From Darwinimomas sp045600945 (GTDB taxonomy: Bacteria > Bacillota > Clostridia > Lachnospirales > Lachnospiraceae): DNA of 11,396 nucleotides. The stretch spans positions 1-11,396 of the forward strand of contig JAZRYX010000051.1 in NCBI GenBank assembly GCA_045600945.1, in the 5' to 3' direction. Below are positions 1 to 7,203 of this stretch, one piece after another; position 1 is the stretch's first letter; every line of letters begins with the position of its first letter. Below the pieces are notes generated by a model. That model worked only from the letters and a program-made list of their open reading frames with translations, was not told where the DNA came from and made no database searches. The position numbers and the translations under genes are program-made.

Positions 1-65
1 GAGGGCTTCATACCGTAAGGCAGTTTTCCTTTTTCTGAAATAATCCCGATGGGTCTGAATATCAT
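1..65 (-). CDS. 5' end of an unidentified small gene of the mobile element (partial)
   Basis: An open frame begins with ATG at 65-63 on the minus strand and is still open at the left edge, giving MIFRPIGIISEKGKLPYGMKP and one incomplete codon. A good ribosome binding site (GAAAGGAG) lies about nine bases before the ATG, which is why I accept this as a real gene start. It lies downstream of the VapE-type gene on the same strand, where prophages and integrative elements usually carry further replication or nuclease genes. The 21 visible residues are too few to place it in a family, and they do not look like the start of the VRR-NUC nuclease often found in this position. A candidate promoter and a hairpin lie in the gap upstream, so it may have its own transcript. 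Confidence 0.5.
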   Translation of the reverse strand, partial: MIFRPIGIISEKGKLPYGMKP

Positions 66-138
66 TTCTGTTTTTTCTCCTTTCTTCGTTTTCATATCGG
101 GCTGCGTGACAACTTAACAAAAAATCTCTATACGCGCG

Positions 139-174
139 AAAACCTATCATTTCTATATGGGATATATAGGTTTT
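139..174. other. Hairpin with AAAACCTAT / ATAGGTTTT arms
   Basis: A perfect 9-bp inverted repeat (139-147 and 166-174) encloses 18 bases. An alternative 6-bp stem, CTATAT/ATATAG, lies at 153-169. With A's on one side and T's on the other it could act as a weak terminator on either strand, for example after the VapE-type gene. If the promoter at 188-216 is real, it would instead be the first structure in the 5' leader of the gene starting at 65. No open frame worth calling is visible in the 66-282 gap. Confidence 0.4.
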
Positions 175-187
175 AACGATTTTCTCT

Positions 188-216
188 TTTATAGAATTTC
201 TTGTCTTGTCTGTCAC
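188..216 (-). promoter_or_regulatory. Candidate sigma-70 promoter for the gene at the left edge
   Basis: Read on the minus strand, GTGACA (216-211) and TATAAA (193-188) are separated by exactly 17 bases. Each hexamer differs from the consensus (TTGACA, TATAAT) at one position. Transcription would start near 181 and read into the gene starting at 65. The -35 hexamer lies inside one of the repeated GTGAC motifs, so a protein binding those repeats could control it. Confidence 0.45.
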
Positions 217-282
217 AAACACCCCGGAATGTAGGTTTATTAAGGCTTTTTTGCTGTGACAACTTCTGAGACAAGAGACAAC

Positions 283-2646
283 TTATCCGCTTGTCACAGC
301 GGGGTTGTCACAGACATAAACTCTCTGCTGACCGTAGAGAGGGATGCGTTTCCGCTGAGAAGTCTTCGTCCATCCCGGCAGTCTCGCCAGAATTGCGGAA
401 ATGCTGTAGCTGTCGGAAGACTTCATATCCTCTTTCGGTTTACCGAAGCATTCGCTCCATATTTCAATGTTGCTGACCTCCGTGCGCCGATGAGTGCCAA
501 TCGGTCTGGTAGGGTCTTTCGGCTCATGGATGTAGCTTCGGCGTTCATAGATGTCCATTGCATCCCAGTTGTCCGGAAGAAGCATATCAAGGTATTCCTG
601 CACCAGTCCTTCACGGTCATCCCGTTCCATTGCCATACGCTGTTCCTCTCTGGCGTATTCCTCCAGTTCCGGCGGCAGGAACAGCTTTTCACCGCGTTCA
701 CAGAGAATGACTGTCTCTGCCCAGATTTGATTGACCGTTTCCTGCGTTATGTCCCAGGGCTTGTACTTTCCGTTTCCGCTGACATTGATGTTCCAGTATC
801 TGCGGTTACCGGTGACATCTCTTAGATATCCGTTATCGCTGTTGGTCGTTCCGAAGAAAACACACTGCCTCGGATGCGGCGTAACCCTTTTTCCGAATGA
901 AGCCCGGTATTTATCGTCCTGCCTTGATGCGAAAGCTTTTACCTTGTCGATGTCAGCTTTCTTCATTCCGGCAAGTTCTCCAATCTCCATGATCCAGTAG
1001 CCTTGCAGCTTCTCAGCAGCGGTCTTGTCGTTCATGTCGGACAGGCACAGGCTGTCAGAAAACCACTCCATACCGAGTTTTGCAATAAGAGTGGATTTGC
1101 CGATTCCCTGAGGACCGACAAGAACAGGTAGGTAATCGAACTTGATGCCGGGGCGATAGATACGTTCATGTGCGGCACAAAGAGTTTTTCTGCTGACCGC
1201 TCTCGTATACTCATTATCTTCAGCACCGAGATAATCGATAATGAAGGTATCGACACGGGGAATCCCATCCCATGCCGGCAGTCTGTCGAAATACTCCCTG
1301 ATGGGATGATAGGAACGGTCATCTGTAGCTTTGGTCACGGCAATGTCATAATTCCTTGCGGAGAATGTGCCGTAATGCTCGTCCACATAGCAGATAAGCT
1401 GAGCATCATCTGCGTCTCTCCAGAACCTTGCCGGATGCTGCCACGGAACTTCGCCTTTAATTTCCATACCGTCCGCAAGCTGATTGAAAACGATATTCTT
1501 CATATAGGTATCGTTCTTCATAATCAGAAGTGCATTATGGAGCGTATTGGATATCGTCCCGTTCTTTTCAAGCTTTAGAGCCGATTTCCAGTTTTCTTCA
1601 TCGCTGAATTCCGTAAGGGCATCTTTCTGCTTTTCGGCAAGGATTTCTGCCTTGACATCCGGATTTTCCATGGCGAGTTCACACATTTTCCGAAACGATT
1701 CTTTTTCGTCTCCGTCACCGAAAAGATGAACACGGACAAGGTCGAATGCGTTCAGAAGTTTTCCGCAAGCAGGGTCAGTCGCATGGTGGCTGTAGGCAAA
1801 CTTATCATCATAGATGACAACTCCGGCAGTGCCTTCACCGGGAATGTAATCGTATCTGTCCGGTTTTGCCGAAGGTTCATATATGTTCGAAAGATAGGTA
1901 CTGATAGCACCTTCAATGCCAAGTGCCGCACAGAACGCACGTACAGTTCCTTTTTTCGTAAGAGGGTCCGCCTGACGTTTCTGTGAGGTTTTTCGTACCT
2001 TTTCTTCCTTCGCAGCCACAGGCAAAGTTGAGAAGTCTCTCCAGTTCGGATGCTCAGCCAGATATACATCCGGGTCGAGCCAGTCTCCTTCGATGACTTT
2101 ACAGATAAACTCGCCATCTGCTGGTGTGGTCGGCCAATACATCAGCTGATTTGAAAGATGCGAACAAACATCGAATTTATCGATGTCCCACTCAGCGGCA
2201 TAGTACCTTGAAAGAGCAACGAACTCATCCGGTGTCACATCTCTGGTCAGCGGAATGATGATACGGCAGCGAGGAGCCTGCGGTGTATGTCCATGGGTGG
2301 TATACAGGCATGATGCATATCTACTGTTTTCCGTATAATGTTCGATGAATCCCGGACCTGCATCATCACTGTCCAGCGTAAGCATGGAGCGGCAAAGGAC
2401 TTTTTCCATCTTCCTGCGTCCGTCTTTCAGATGACCGCCGACAAAGCCGCCTTTATCTTTTATGGCATCCTTGTCCGGTTTTTTCATCTGATGGTATTCC
2501 GCTGCGGTCTCTGCTGTCCGGAGAGTGTTCTGCAGTCTGGATATCATGGCAGCAAAAGTTATTGTCCCTTTTTTCCAAAACAGGGAATTACAACTGTTGC
2601 CGAAAGAGATGGCAAGCTCACGGTCTTTGATGGTCTGATCATTCAT
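283..2646 (-). CDS. VapE-type primase-helicase (virulence-associated E family)
   Basis: This 787-residue protein probably starts replication of the mobile element, combining a primase-like N-terminal half with a superfamily 3-like ATPase helicase of the VirE/VapE family. The N-terminal region has an archaeo-eukaryotic-primase-like pattern: LDSDD at 91-95, THGH at 117-120, an RCR segment at 127-129, and QLMYWP at 167-172. The helicase half has a clear Walker A, GPQGIGKST, at 511-519. An acidic Walker B-like segment, EIGEL, starts at 554, and TGNRRYW at 612-618 supplies the expected arginine finger. The start follows AAAGGAGG with nine bases of spacing. The gene lies 78 bases downstream of the sigma-like gene on the same strand and is probably co-transcribed with it. 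Its last codons run into the GTGACAA repeat cluster. Proteins of this family are common in prophages, phage satellites and integrative elements. Helicase assignment is firm; the primase activity is inferred from motif order. Confidence 0.9.
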   Translation of the reverse strand: MNDQTIKDRELAISFGNSCNSLFWKKGTITFAAMISRLQNTLRTAETAAEYHQMKKPDKDAIKDKGGFVGGHLKDGRRKMEKVLCRSMLTLDSDDAGPGFIEHYTENSRYASCLYTTHGHTPQAPRCRIIIPLTRDVTPDEFVALSRYYAAEWDIDKFDVCSHLSNQLMYWPTTPADGEFICKVIEGDWLDPDVYLAEHPNWRDFSTLPVAAKEEKVRKTSQKRQADPLTKKGTVRAFCAALGIEGAISTYLSNIYEPSAKPDRYDYIPGEGTAGVVIYDDKFAYSHHATDPACGKLLNAFDLVRVHLFGDGDEKESFRKMCELAMENPDVKAEILAEKQKDALTEFSDEENWKSALKLEKNGTISNTLHNALLIMKNDTYMKNIVFNQLADGMEIKGEVPWQHPARFWRDADDAQLICYVDEHYGTFSARNYDIAVTKATDDRSYHPIREYFDRLPAWDGIPRVDTFIIDYLGAEDNEYTRAVSRKTLCAAHERIYRPGIKFDYLPVLVGPQGIGKSTLIAKLGMEWFSDSLCLSDMNDKTAAEKLQGYWIMEIGELAGMKKADIDKVKAFASRQDDKYRASFGKRVTPHPRQCVFFGTTNSDNGYLRDVTGNRRYWNINVSGNGKYKPWDITQETVNQIWAETVILCERGEKLFLPPELEEYAREEQRMAMERDDREGLVQEYLDMLLPDNWDAMDIYERRSYIHEPKDPTRPIGTHRRTEVSNIEIWSECFGKPKEDMKSSDSYSISAILARLPGWTKTSQRKRIPLYGQQRVYVCDNPAVTSG

Positions 2647-2724
2647 TTCCTGTTTCCTCCTTTCCGGGGTATTTTTCCTCTCCCCATATACGGAGAATTT
2701 GGGTGCCGTTTCAGGGGGTATTTT

Positions 2725-3135
2725 TCAAAAAATGTTCGGAAATTTTTTATGAAGCCTTTTTCCGGCACTCTTGATGCTTTCCCGAATAGAAGATTCATCT
2801 TTGTTTTCTATTCGTGCAATCTCTGCAATGGTCTTACCTTCAAGACGCATTTCAAGCCGTCTGCGCTGGACTTTTGATAGTGAAGAGAGGTATTTTTCCA
2901 TAACCTCATCCTCGTCTTCCTCTTCATAGCCGAGATAGATAGATTCCGGCGTATCCGTATCGGCATAGTCCATCCCTTCATAGATGAGAGCATCAATACT
3001 GTATGGGGCATAATAGCGATATTGCCTGTTCTTATTTTCCGTAGTGCGATGCTCCTCTGACATGAATGCAGCAACATCTTCGGTGGCTTCAACGATTGCC
3101 ACAGACCCGTCTTCCAATTTGTACTCAATAAACAT
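2725..3135 (-). CDS. Sigma-70 region 4-like helix-turn-helix protein of a mobile element
   Basis: This 136-residue protein is probably a transcription regulator of the mobile element. Residues 82-130 resemble sigma factor region 4: a helix with LSSLSKVQRRRLEMRL, then KTIAEIARIENKDESSIRESI, in which AEIAR and SSIRESI fit the two helices of a helix-turn-helix. The C terminus is basic (GKRLHKK). The N-terminal part (1-60) is not recognisable, and an acidic stretch at 71-78 links it to the DNA-binding region. No region 2 is visible, so it is not a complete sigma factor. Small proteins like this are frequent in clostridial prophages and Tn916-like elements. The ATG follows GGAAAGGA with good spacing. 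The leader in front is unusually rich in inverted repeats, and the VapE-type gene follows 78 bases downstream. Confidence 0.75.
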   Translation of the reverse strand: MFIEYKLEDGSVAIVEATEDVAAFMSEEHRTTENKNRQYRYYAPYSIDALIYEGMDYADTDTPESIYLGYEEEDEDEVMEKYLSSLSKVQRRRLEMRLEGKTIAEIARIENKDESSIRESIKSAGKRLHKKFPNIF

Positions 3136-3285
3136 TTCCGGTCCTTTCCGCCTGAAAGCGGTCGGGGCCGGAATGCGCAGGAGCCGGGATAACAGTGCCT
3201 GATTGCGAAAAAGGGCGCACTTATCCAGGGGTACCGATATCTACTCTCTGCAGTAATCCGCAAAGTTCGATATGTATCCCGGCCC
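3136..3285 (-). promoter_or_regulatory. Structured leader with mutually exclusive stems before the sigma-like gene
   Basis: This 150-base gap holds no convincing gene but several inverted repeats. GCCGGGATA (3183-3191) pairs perfectly with TATCCCGGC (3275-3283). The overlapping GGATAA (3187-3192) plus GTGC (3195-3198) pairs instead with GCAC and TTATCC (3217-3226), so only one of the two stems can form at a time. Closest to the gene, TTCCGG (3136-3141) pairs with CCGGAA (3168-3173), placing the ribosome binding site inside a loop. This layout would suit translational or transcriptional control of the sigma-like gene. That role is inference. Confidence 0.4.
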
Positions 3286-3546
3286 TTATACGTAATCAGG
3301 CTTTCGATTTTTAATTTTTATGTGATAGCCACACAGGTGGCTGATCAGCCGTTTCAATAACAGGAGTCTTCCTTTGTACATGGCTCCTAACAGGCAGCCA
3401 CGGAAGAAGTCATAATCTGACGTTTCCTGAAAGATCCCTTCACAAGTCACAGGACAAATAGAAACTTTTCGTACACCACTTCTGAAAAGAATCTTTTCAT
3501 TCTCCCAATATCCACTGGAGAAAAAACCGAGTTTTGGCTGAAACAA
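3286..3546 (-). CDS. Possible 86-residue protein of unknown function, TTG start
   Basis: I do not recognise this protein. The case for it is a strong ribosome binding site, AGGAGG, five bases before a TTG codon at 3546-3544, and an uninterrupted frame of 86 codons on the same strand as the sigma-like and VapE-type genes downstream. The protein is basic, contains four cysteines, and has a hydrophobic stretch (FRGCLLGAMYKGRLLLLKRLI) around residues 48-69, but no signal peptide or known motif is visible. No ATG lies near the start. It sits directly after a strong leftward terminator-like hairpin, so its expression may depend on read-through. A chance open frame remains possible. Confidence 0.4.
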   Translation of the reverse strand: MFQPKLGFFSSGYWENEKILFRSGVRKVSICPVTCEGIFQETSDYDFFRGCLLGAMYKGRLLLLKRLISHLCGYHIKIKNRKPDYV

Positions 3547-3552
3547 TATTTC

Positions 3553-3563
3553 CTCCTAACTGG
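3553..3563. repeat. 11-bp direct repeat, left copy (CTCCTAACTGG)
   Basis: The same 11 bases recur in the same orientation at 10819-10829, just beyond the defence operon. This copy overlaps the ribosome binding site of the possible 86-residue gene. Copies 7.3 kb apart on either side of a cassette could be attachment or target-site duplications. An 11-bp match between two flanks of several hundred bases can, however, arise by chance at a few percent. Confidence 0.3.
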
Positions 3564-3597
3564 TAGCCTCGGGAGTGGTCCGAAAAGGACGTTTTAA

Positions 3598-3650
3598 TAA
3601 AAAAAGTCCTGAAACTTATAGAGATGTATCTCTCTACAAGTCCCAGGACT
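3598..3650 (-). terminator. Strong Rho-independent terminator, leftward
   Basis: Arms at 3605-3624 and 3631-3650 form a 20-bp stem that is unbroken in the minus-strand RNA because its three non-Watson-Crick positions are G-U wobbles there. The same positions are A-C mismatches in the plus-strand RNA. The loop is six bases, and the stem is followed on the minus strand by seven T's (3605-3599). This fixes its direction as leftward. No complete minus-strand gene ends here, so it may be a leader attenuator for the genes to the left or a barrier against antisense transcription. Confidence 0.8.
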
Positions 3651-3679
3651 GAAAGAAGTGATTTAACGACTATTTCTTC

Positions 3680-3720
3680 AAAAAAAATTTGCTGCCCTGC
3701 AAAATTTCTTTGTAAGGCAG
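3680..3720 (-). terminator. Second leftward terminator-like hairpin
   Basis: CTGCC (3692-3696) and GGCAG (3716-3720) open a stem of about 12 bp with one mismatch and one wobble, around a five-base loop. On the minus strand the stem is followed by CAAA and then eight T's (3687-3680). It precedes the stronger hairpin at 3598-3650 in the same direction, making a tandem pair. Confidence 0.5.
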
Positions 3721-3740
3721 TAGAAAAATTCATAATTTCG

Positions 3741-3762
3741 TGATATGATAATGCTATATTAT
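3741..3762 (+). promoter_or_regulatory. Candidate extended -10 promoter and operator for the defence operon
   Basis: TGATATGAT at 3741-3749 matches the extended -10 pattern TGnTATnnT; no good -35 hexamer is visible. An inverted repeat ATAATGCTATATTAT (3748-3762) overlaps and follows the -10, where a small XRE repressor would be expected to bind. It is 29 bases before the XRE gene. Binding of the XRE protein here is inference. Confidence 0.4.
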
Positions 3763-3790
3763 TGCAAATAAGGTGCAGAGGTGGTGCGGA

Positions 3791-4024
3791 ATGAGTTTTT
3801 CAGACGAATTGAAGCGAATCAGACAGCGTACATTCTTATCTCAGGAGGCATTTGCGAAAGAGGTAAGCGTGTCATTTTCAACTGTAAACAGATGGGAAAG
3901 CGATAGAACAATTCCCAATCTTGCTGCTATGAAAAATATAAAAGCATTTTGCGAACGTAACAATCTGGAATATAGCATTCTTGAAGAGGAATGGCTTAAT
4001 CTCAGGACGGAGGATAGAAAATGA
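3791..4024 (+). CDS. XRE-family (Cro/C1-type) transcription regulator
   Basis: This 77-residue protein is a single helix-turn-helix domain. Residues 3-57 follow the XRE pattern: SDELKRIRQRTFLSQEAFAKEV, then the recognition helix around FSTVNRWE (29-36), then RTIPNLAAMKNI. I chose ATG 3791 because AGAGGTGG lies six bases before it; an in-frame GTG at 3773 lacks such a site. The stop overlaps the ATG of the PLD-helicase gene (ATGA at 4021), so the two are translationally coupled. In restriction-modification operons a small XRE controller of this kind adjusts expression so that the host is methylated before the nuclease accumulates. That role fits this context but is inferred. The extended -10 promoter and the inverted repeat upstream are the likely site of autoregulation. 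Confidence 0.85.
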   Translation: MSFSDELKRIRQRTFLSQEAFAKEVSVSFSTVNRWESDRTIPNLAAMKNIKAFCERNNLEYSILEEEWLNLRTEDRK

Positions 4025-7000
4025 GCACGACAGATTTGAAGTTTTTTACAAATGAGCCTGAGCGTGATCTTTATAGCAGATTCGCAGCCATACTCAAAAG
4101 CAATACACAATTTTTCGATGTACTTGTTGGATATTTTCGTTCCAGTGGCTTTTTCAGTATGTATGAATCATTGGCAACTGTAGAAAAAATCCGAATCCTT
4201 GTTGGATTAAACGTAGATCTTTTTACAGTTAAAATCCTTGATCTGGCAAATGATGAGTACACTCCCGTCCCGGTTTCAACGAAACAAGGACAGGAAATTC
4301 TTACAGCAGAGGTTGAACAGGAATTTTCAGAAGCCGATACTACAGCAGAAGTAGAAAAAGGCGTTAGGATTTTTATTGATTGGCTTAAATCGGGAAAACT
4401 CGAAATGCGTATGTATACTAAAGCACCAATTCATGCCAAAGTTTACATTATGAGGAAAGACCCAGAAAAAGTTCCGGATATGTTTGGAAGTGTTATTACT
4501 GGATCAAGCAATTTTTCTGCTGCAGGTTTAAAGAATAATCTCGAGTTCAATGTAGAACTAAAAGATACCGCAGATGTTAAATTTGCCTTGGATCATTTTG
4601 AAAGCCTTTGGAAAGATGGAGTGGATATCAGAGATGCCTATATTGAGGCCGTAGAAAAAAAGACCTGGATGCGTGACGATATTACTCCATATGAACTATA
4701 TCTGAAGACCATTTATGAATTTTTTAAAGAAGAGATTAATGCTGACAAGGAAAGTATAGAAACTTTGCTCCCAGATGGTTTTATGCGTCTTCAATATCAG
4801 CTTGATGCCGTGACTCAAGCAAAAAAGAAGCTCGAAGCATATAATGGAGTGTTTATCTCTGATGTAGTAGGTCTTGGAAAAACTTATATTTGTGCGTTAT
4901 TAGCTAAATCATTCAAACGAAATACGCGTAAGCTTATAGTATGTCCTCCGGTTCTAAAGGAATACTGGGAAGGCGTTCTGAAGGACTTCGATGTTTCGCG
5001 TTGTGACGTGGAGTCTCTGGGCAAGCTTGAACATATCATTGAAAAGGGTGCGGATAAATATGATTATGTTTTTGTTGATGAGGCACATCGATTCAGGAAC
5101 AGTGATACGGAAAGCTTTTCGCTTTTACATCAGATTTGCAGAGGAAAGAAGGTTATTTTAATCTCTGCAACTCCGATAAACAATTACACCAGTGATATAG
5201 AAAACCAGATTTATCTGTTCCAAGCAAAGCAGAGTGGAACAATTAACGGCATTAAAAATATAGAAGGGTTTTTCAGAGGATTAAACGGAAAGCTTGCAAA
5301 GAAAGAAAAGGGATCACCGGAATATAAAGCTCAACTTCGTGAAAACTCTGAAATTATTAGGGATAAACTTATTCGTGAAGTTATGATTCGTCGTACAAGA
5401 GGCGAAGTCCAAAAATATTATGCCAGTGATTTAGAGGCCCAGGGATTAACGTTTCCAAAAGCAGGCAGTCCGGAAAAAATCATATATGAGTTTGATGATG
5501 AAACTGATAAGGCATTCAGTGAAACAATAAATGCCATAAAGGGTTTCAAGTACTCACGCTATACGCCGTTGCTTTATTTAAAGGACAAAGAGAAGTATGC
5601 TCAAATGTTAGCCTCTCAGCGTAACATGGGCGGCTTTATGAAAGGTGTTCTTGTAAAGCGTCTTGAAAGTAGTTTCTATGCATTTTCGATGACGTTAGGA
5701 AGGTTTATTGAATCCTATGAAAGATTCATCAAAATGTATGAATCTGGAAAGGTTTATATCAGCAAAAAGGTTAATGTCTATGACTTGCTCGATGACGGAG
5801 ATTTAAAGAAAATGCTTTATCATATTGAGCAACAAGACGTGATGGCATTCGATTCCAAGGAATTTGAACCAAGGTTTATTCGTGATCTCAGAAGTGATTT
5901 GACAGAACTTGAATACCTTCGTGATATGTGGGCAGAAATAGAAACTGATCCCAAACTGGATGAGTTCAGGAATCAGCTTCTCAATAACGACATTATCAAA
6001 GGCAAAAAAGCCATCGTATTTACAGAGTCAAAAGAAACTGCTGAATATCTTTTTAAGAATCTTCAGGATATTTATGGCGATCGAATCGTATATTTCAGTG
6101 GACAAAGCAGCGATACTCTTAAAACTGTTATTGAGGACAGCTTTAATCCGAAATATAAAGATAAAGGCAATGACAAGTATGATCTTCTCATTACAACAGA
6201 TGTTCTTGCAGAAGGTATAAATCTTCATAGAGCTAACGTCCTCGTAAACTACGATTTACCTTGGAATCCGACCCGCATAATGCAGAGAGTCGGACGTATT
6301 AATCGTGTAGGCACTGAATTTGACCGCATTTATGTGTTCAACTTCTTCCCAACTGCTCAGAGTGCAAAACAAATGCCTTTGGAGGACAGGATACTTGAAA
6401 AGCTTCAGTCGTTCCATGATACTCTCGGCGAAGATTATAAATATTTGTCTGATGAAGAAGAGGTATCTGCACAGAAGTTGTTCAGTGATTTGTCTAAAAA
6501 TCTCGATGATGATGAAGAAGAAAGCACAAATCCCGAACTTGCTTATCTCGCAATTATACGAGGAATCCGTGATAACAATCCGGAATTGTTCAACAAAATA
6601 AAGAGATTGCCACTAAAAGCAAAGACAGCAAAGTCAGATAATGGTTCTAAGGATGACTATACGGTAACCTTCATACGAAAAGGTGCGCTTAAAACCTTCT
6701 TTAGGGCTGATGCTGATGAAACAGAGGCAAATCAACTCACCTTTATGGAGGCTATAAAGATTATTGAGTGCGAACCAGATGAACCCAAACTCAGTGTGGC
6801 AAGCCCGTACTACAATCAGTTAAAATTCAATAGTAAAGCCTTTGATGACATGATAGTTGAGGAAGAGGAAATTTCTCTTGAAAAGCCGATGGTGGCAGGA
6901 AATGACAAGAAAGTTATTAATGCGTTAAAGGGTATCAAGAGTAATGCTACTCTTACCGACATAGAAGAAGATAAGGTTGATGTATTAATTAAGCGTTGTG

Positions 7001-7203
7001 AAAACGGGGAAATCCCCGCAAAGATTACTAAAAGTATTGTCAAGGAACTCAATCTTCCTCATTCCGATTTGATTGAGTTATATCACGCTATAATGAATTA
7101 CGTTCCAGATTCCTATTTTGAGGATACAAAGGAAAAGAAATCTGAAATAAGCGGGCAGAAGGAGATTATTCTTTCCTGTTATTTATGCGGAGGATTATCA
7201 TGA
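4021..7203 (+). CDS. PLD-like nuclease domain fused to SNF2-type helicase (defence effector)
   Basis: This 1060-residue protein is probably a DNA translocase with an attached nuclease, acting on foreign DNA in the cytoplasm. The N-terminal domain (about 1-210) is phospholipase D-like with a single HKD-type site: HAK at 138-140 and GSSN at 161-164. The superfamily 2 motor follows: the Q-motif region QYQLDAV at 258-264, Walker A DVVGLGKT at 281-288, DEAH at 353-356, and SAT at 382-384. The second RecA-like lobe carries KKAIVFTES and TTDVLAEGINL, and motif VI QRVGRINR lies at 755-762. The last 230 residues have no domain I recognise and begin with an acidic stretch. GGAGG precedes the ATG by seven bases. 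The gene overlaps its neighbours by four bases at both ends. DISARM class 1 encodes a SNF2 helicase (DrmD) and a PLD protein (DrmC) separately; here they are one chain. A single HKD motif implies a dimer. All motor motifs look intact. Confidence 0.9.
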   Translation: MSTTDLKFFTNEPERDLYSRFAAILKSNTQFFDVLVGYFRSSGFFSMYESLATVEKIRILVGLNVDLFTVKILDLANDEYTPVPVSTKQGQEILTAEVEQEFSEADTTAEVEKGVRIFIDWLKSGKLEMRMYTKAPIHAKVYIMRKDPEKVPDMFGSVITGSSNFSAAGLKNNLEFNVELKDTADVKFALDHFESLWKDGVDIRDAYIEAVEKKTWMRDDITPYELYLKTIYEFFKEEINADKESIETLLPDGFMRLQYQLDAVTQAKKKLEAYNGVFISDVVGLGKTYICALLAKSFKRNTRKLIVCPPVLKEYWEGVLKDFDVSRCDVESLGKLEHIIEKGADKYDYVFVDEAHRFRNSDTESFSLLHQICRGKKVILISATPINNYTSDIENQIYLFQAKQSGTINGIKNIEGFFRGLNGKLAKKEKGSPEYKAQLRENSEIIRDKLIREVMIRRTRGEVQKYYASDLEAQGLTFPKAGSPEKIIYEFDDETDKAFSETINAIKGFKYSRYTPLLYLKDKEKYAQMLASQRNMGGFMKGVLVKRLESSFYAFSMTLGRFIESYERFIKMYESGKVYISKKVNVYDLLDDGDLKKMLYHIEQQDVMAFDSKEFEPRFIRDLRSDLTELEYLRDMWAEIETDPKLDEFRNQLLNNDIIKGKKAIVFTESKETAEYLFKNLQDIYGDRIVYFSGQSSDTLKTVIEDSFNPKYKDKGNDKYDLLITTDVLAEGINLHRANVLVNYDLPWNPTRIMQRVGRINRVGTEFDRIYVFNFFPTAQSAKQMPLEDRILEKLQSFHDTLGEDYKYLSDEEEVSAQKLFSDLSKNLDDDEEESTNPELAYLAIIRGIRDNNPELFNKIKRLPLKAKTAKSDNGSKDDYTVTFIRKGALKTFFRADADETEANQLTFMEAIKIIECEPDEPKLSVASPYYNQLKFNSKAFDDMIVEEEEISLEKPMVAGNDKKVINALKGIKSNATLTDIEEDKVDVLIKRCENGEIPAKITKSIVKELNLPHSDLIELYHAIMNYVPDSYFEDTKEKKSEISGQKEIILSCYLCGGLS

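Larger units (their letters stand above)
106..313. repeat. Cluster of GTGACAA / TTGTCAC repeats (iteron- or operator-like)
   Basis: Five copies of a GTGAC/GTCAC core fall within about 210 bases. GTGACAACTT occurs at 106-115 and 256-265, TGTCACAA at 211-218, and TTGTCACAG at 291-299 and 305-313. A degenerate GAGACAACTT lies at 275-284, and GAGACAA is tandemly repeated at 268-281. CTGTGACAA (254-262) and TTGTCACAG (291-299) form a perfect 9-bp inverted repeat. The cluster overlaps the last codons of the VapE-type gene and the intergenic gap after it. One copy coincides with the -35 hexamer of a candidate minus-strand promoter. Such clusters serve as replication iterons or repressor/activator operators. 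The sequence does not say which, but chance alone is an unlikely explanation. Confidence 0.55.

Noticed and set aside
256..825. Plus-strand open frame of 189 codons
   Set aside because: It lies opposite the VapE-type gene, has no ribosome binding site, and its sequence has no recognisable domain.
2808..3263. Minus-strand open frame of 151 codons
   Set aside because: It overlaps the sigma-like gene in another frame and the structured leader, has no good ribosome binding site, and looks like low-information, basic and cysteine-rich frame-shift sequence.
3497..3733. Minus-strand open frame of 78 codons, possible leader peptide
   Set aside because: It runs through both terminator hairpins and has only a weak ribosome binding site. 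A leader peptide for attenuation is conceivable, but nothing in the sequence supports it directly.
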